A stretch of DNA of 64,000 bases from Cylindrodendrum hubeiense. Lineage: Eukaryota > Ascomycota > Sordariomycetes > Hypocreales > Nectriaceae. The stretch's first letter is position 1, and every line of letters starts with the position of its first letter. The notes below the pieces were generated by a model. That model was not told where the DNA came from, ran no database searches, and saw only the letters and a program-made list of their open reading frames with translations. Shown here in pieces: positions 61,146-64,000 of this stretch. The stretch spans positions 1 to 64,000 of the forward strand of contig JAANBB010000149.1 in the NCBI GenBank assembly GCA_014621425.1, in the 5' to 3' direction. A program made the translations under genes and the position numbers.

Positions 61146-64000
61146 ATGGCTGCCGAGCCGACAAGCTCATCATGGCATCCGGCTGTGATGCCCAACAAAG
61201 CTGATGATGCTGCTGCTCCGACCGAGGCACCCGCCGACGCGACCAAGCCGACATCATCACCACAAGACCTACCGACCCAACCCGAGAAGGCTACGACACT
61301 AGAGCCTCCGTCACGCGACGATGCCGAGCCTTCCAGTGGCGAAGAAACTGCCAATGCTTGGCCCGAACAGGATGATGACGATGACGATGAAGATGATAGC
61401 TCGCTAGCCTCCGAAGAGTCAGCATCCAAGCAGCAGTCAACCGAGGAGTTCCCAGCCGAGCCTACCGAGGTAGACGCAGCTACCAAACCCAAGGGCCCGA
61501 CCTCGCAACACGCCAGCTCCATGTCATTCGCTCGGACCGTGTCCCACGATCTCACCTTCGGCGACGATGATGAGGGCGATTGGAACATCTCCCGCACAGA
61601 CACTGACCCCTTCAAGTTCATGCCTCCCTCGGATCGAACAAACTCTTTCCCGGTTGTGCCACCTATGTCCCCGGACTCAAACTCACACGAACAACAACCA
61701 TTGCCTTCAAACCAGGCTGCGGATGTCCTGGAGGAGAATGAGAAAGATGTCGATGCCGAAGAGGAGGAGTACCAACGGGGGAGTGCCCTGGAAGGTTCTG
61801 CCGAGCTCAGTGCGCCCAAGAGGCAACATGCACGATCAATCTCCATCGGCAGGGACCTCCAAGAAACAGATGGACAAGACTCCGAGGCACGATACGAGGA
61901 GGGTGTTCCATTGATTTCCCAAACTGGACAGGAGGAAACATCTGAAGACACGAATGCAGCCGTTGCTAGCTCCTTTGCGGACGACGCTGGGACTGGCGAT
62001 GACTTCTTCAGCCAGATTCAGGATTCAAACGCGGATGCCGCCCCAAACGGACTGCCAGTGCAACCTCTTGAGCGCAAGTCTACCATGCAAGTTTTGGATT
62101 CAGTGAACCCTAGTTCCCTCTCCCGCCAGTCTACACTTGAAGAGGAAGAGGAGGACGAGAACCACACTGTGGCGAAGGCAGATTCCGAGGCCCAAACTAA
62201 AGATGGCCAGCCCCCTAAAGATCTGGCCGCAAAATGGGAGGCGGCTTTTGAAGACGACGAAGACGACGATTTCCTCCTAGAAGATAGCACGCCACCGGAA
62301 AACAAGGAAGTTGACCCGGCAGCTTTCTTCGGTAGCGATGACGAGGGGTTCTTGGAGGATGATGAGCCGGCACCAGCTCCCAAGCCTACGCCGGCGGCTG
62401 CACAAAACCCTTACGCTCCTCAAAAGCCACAGACCCAACGAGCGGCCTCATACACTCCCAGAACCACCGCTCCTGTACAAGCCACCCCTGGTGGAATGTA
62501 CAATGCTCCCGGGCCGACAGTGACTCCCTATGGATCGGCATCCCAGTACAACGCGCCAGCCCCGGCGGAGAGACCTGGGATGCCAAGGGCTCAAAGCTTT
62601 GTGGATAAATCCAAGGGAGGATACTCTTCTCCATACGACTTGCCTACGGATCTTGTCGCCCCTTTGATGAAGCCCCGAAAGCGAGCAAGCATGCAGACCC
62701 TTCCTCGAGCTTCTGCACCTCCTCCTCAGAGTTCATCGCTTCCCAGAAGTACCAGCATGTTCATGGCTGGCCCGCCTTCCAATTCCCTTTCTCCTCCCAC
62801 CTCAAGCCACGGGAGTCAAGGCCCACCAATGCATCAGGGCCTTCCTATGCAACATAAGCCCCCAACCCCGGGTGTTCAGCATAAGGAGAACTTCTTTGAG
62901 GAATTGCCCATGGTACCGAAGCCTCGCCCTAGCTCGAGAACGAGCCTTCGGGCTTCTTCTCCAGTCCGAAATCCTCCTCCAATGGCCTATGGCGCCCACA
63001 CAGCTCCACCTCCAGCCATGAACCATATGCTACCACCACCTCTGCCTGCGCATCCAGTTGCTCCTAGCCAACCCCCCGCCACTCAACCAACTGGAGTCGC
63101 AAACCTGGTGTCCCCTGACCGGGTGAGCCCTTATGCTGCTCTTTCAACCCCAGCCAATCATATGCCTCCGCCATCCGTCAACGGTTCTAGATATTCGCCA
63201 GCTCCTGGAGCTACAGGGAATCATTCGGCTCCCCCGGCTCCTGCCAATAGCCGCTACTCTCCGGCACCCCCTGCTACGAAGGGACACGGCTCCTACGGAC
63301 CTGTTGCGTCAACGGCAGTTCCACCACCAATTCTCCCTTTCCAACCTAGAACGTCGAGTCCCCTGACTCACTGCGAGATGAACCATGGCCCCAATGGGGA
63401 GCTGACCCTGGCTGAACGCCGAATGAGCTCTTCATATGAGCCACGGTTGAACCGGGTTTCATCTCTCCCCCCAACTCGCGAGGTTGACGAGGAAGAGGAG
63501 CAAACCACTCCTAATAGGTCCGTGAGCGCTACTCACCCTACTTCTTCTCATGTCGGATCCAGGTACAGCCCTGGGAACTCGCCAAAGGCAATTAGGCGCA
63601 CTCCGCCCCCTCCTAGTTACGCTGGGCAGTTGACGCTCTCCCCTCCCAAGCAGTCAGGCCCGGGCTATGTGCCTTATGCGCCACATGCTCCCCCAACGGC
63701 GCATGCTGGATTCGTCCCACCTCCTCGTGCTCAAACTCAGTCTCCTAGCGCCGCGTTTGGTCACAGACAAGGATCGAGATCCTCCGAACATGGTCATGTT
63801 CGACGCCCTTCCTCCGCCCACTCGGCCACCTCTCCAGTTATGACGAGGCCCGCAAATCTTCCATACGCTCCCATTAATGCCCCATACGCTCCCGTTACCC
63901 GAGTTCGAGGCCAGTCCATTACGATGAACATGGTTGCGCCGACTGATGGGCGGGAGAATGATCCTCTTCAGCGGTGGAAGGGTGCGCCCATCTTCACCTG
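61146..64000 (+). CDS. SEC16: COPII coat assembly protein Sec16 (N-terminal part, truncated by window)
   Basis: Large scaffold at ER exit sites that organises COPII assembly. The frame is open from the ATG at 61146 (MAAEPTSSSWHPAVMPNKAD) to the window end, giving 951 residues so far. The N-terminus is acidic and disordered with a poly-Asp run (EQDDDDDDEDDSS). A Pro/Ser/Tyr-rich region follows, with SRYSP repeated three times and NPYAP/LPYAP/APYAP elements. In Sec16 such regions bind COPII subunits. The diagnosis rests on the last residues, NDPLQRWKGAPIFT, which match the conserved start of the Sec16 central conserved domain (DPLxRWKGAPIF). The ACE1 and C-terminal domains would lie beyond the window. 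Confident of identity; partial at the 3' end. Confidence 0.9.
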   Translation, partial: MAAEPTSSSWHPAVMPNKADDAAAPTEAPADATKPTSSPQDLPTQPEKATTLEPPSRDDAEPSSGEETANAWPEQDDDDDDEDDSSLASEESASKQQSTEEFPAEPTEVDAATKPKGPTSQHASSMSFARTVSHDLTFGDDDEGDWNISRTDTDPFKFMPPSDRTNSFPVVPPMSPDSNSHEQQPLPSNQAADVLEENEKDVDAEEEEYQRGSALEGSAELSAPKRQHARSISIGRDLQETDGQDSEARYEEGVPLISQTGQEETSEDTNAAVASSFADDAGTGDDFFSQIQDSNADAAPNGLPVQPLERKSTMQVLDSVNPSSLSRQSTLEEEEEDENHTVAKADSEAQTKDGQPPKDLAAKWEAAFEDDEDDDFLLEDSTPPENKEVDPAAFFGSDDEGFLEDDEPAPAPKPTPAAAQNPYAPQKPQTQRAASYTPRTTAPVQATPGGMYNAPGPTVTPYGSASQYNAPAPAERPGMPRAQSFVDKSKGGYSSPYDLPTDLVAPLMKPRKRASMQTLPRASAPPPQSSSLPRSTSMFMAGPPSNSLSPPTSSHGSQGPPMHQGLPMQHKPPTPGVQHKENFFEELPMVPKPRPSSRTSLRASSPVRNPPPMAYGAHTAPPPAMNHMLPPPLPAHPVAPSQPPATQPTGVANLVSPDRVSPYAALSTPANHMPPPSVNGSRYSPAPGATGNHSAPPAPANSRYSPAPPATKGHGSYGPVASTAVPPPILPFQPRTSSPLTHCEMNHGPNGELTLAERRMSSSYEPRLNRVSSLPPTREVDEEEEQTTPNRSVSATHPTSSHVGSRYSPGNSPKAIRRTPPPPSYAGQLTLSPPKQSGPGYVPYAPHAPPTAHAGFVPPPRAQTQSPSAAFGHRQGSRSSEHGHVRRPSSAHSATSPVMTRPANLPYAPINAPYAPVTRVRGQSITMNMVAPTDGRENDPLQRWKGAPIFT

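Overview
This is a nuclear genome segment of a filamentous ascomycete, most likely a Sordariomycete and possibly Hypocreales. The class is inferred; I ran no search. The evidence is about 20 genes on both strands, short GT..AG introns (roughly 50-90 nt) with CTAAC/CTGAC-type branch points, and fungus-specific families: a Zn2Cys6 regulator, a fungal amino-acid permease, Gfd2/QIP-like and GDA1. I see no prokaryotic features, no CRISPR array, no rRNA or tRNA and no intact transposon. Most genes are ordinary housekeeping genes, and their exon phases were checked by hand where coordinates are given.

Layout. 0.6-12 kb: YPT7/Rab7 (-), a MoxR-like AAA protein (+), Golgi GDPase GDA1 (-), a PPPDE-thioredoxin-PUL protein (+), a short-chain dehydrogenase (-) and a Gfd2-like exonuclease-fold protein (-). 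12-19 kb: an NTF2/SnoaL-like small protein, a cysteine-containing secreted protein and an amino-acid permease. 19-24.6 kb is gene-poor; it holds what looks like a decayed secreted-protein gene on the minus strand (about 20.9-22.4 kb). 24.6-37 kb: a LAMMER kinase, a 102-aa hydrophilic protein, a COG0523/ZNG1-type metallochaperone GTPase, a disordered protein with RRPSRPD repeats and a zinc ribbon, and a K-Cl cotransporter homologue whose reading frame is broken by an apparent one-base deletion near 35,142. 37-40 kb is a long divergent intergenic region. 40-50 kb: a vacuolar amino-acid transporter, an AIM32-type Fe-S thioredoxin-fold protein, a CYC2-type mitochondrial reductase and the P4-ATPase NEO1. 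51-60 kb: a Zn2Cys6 transcription factor divergent from a full-length ABCB multidrug transporter. 61-64 kb: the N-terminal part of the COPII scaffold SEC16, cut by the window edge.

Many genes serve the endomembrane system (YPT7, GDA1, NEO1, SEC16, the vacuolar transporter, the K-Cl cotransporter) or mitochondria (AIM32-like, CYC2-like). This looks like chance neighbourhood, not an operon-like cluster. The only suggestive functional pair is the Zn2Cys6 factor with the ABC transporter. I found no convincing new multi-gene system. The most useful leads are the broken cotransporter frame, the decayed secreted gene, the P-loop-less MoxR-like protein and the RRPSRPD repeat protein.
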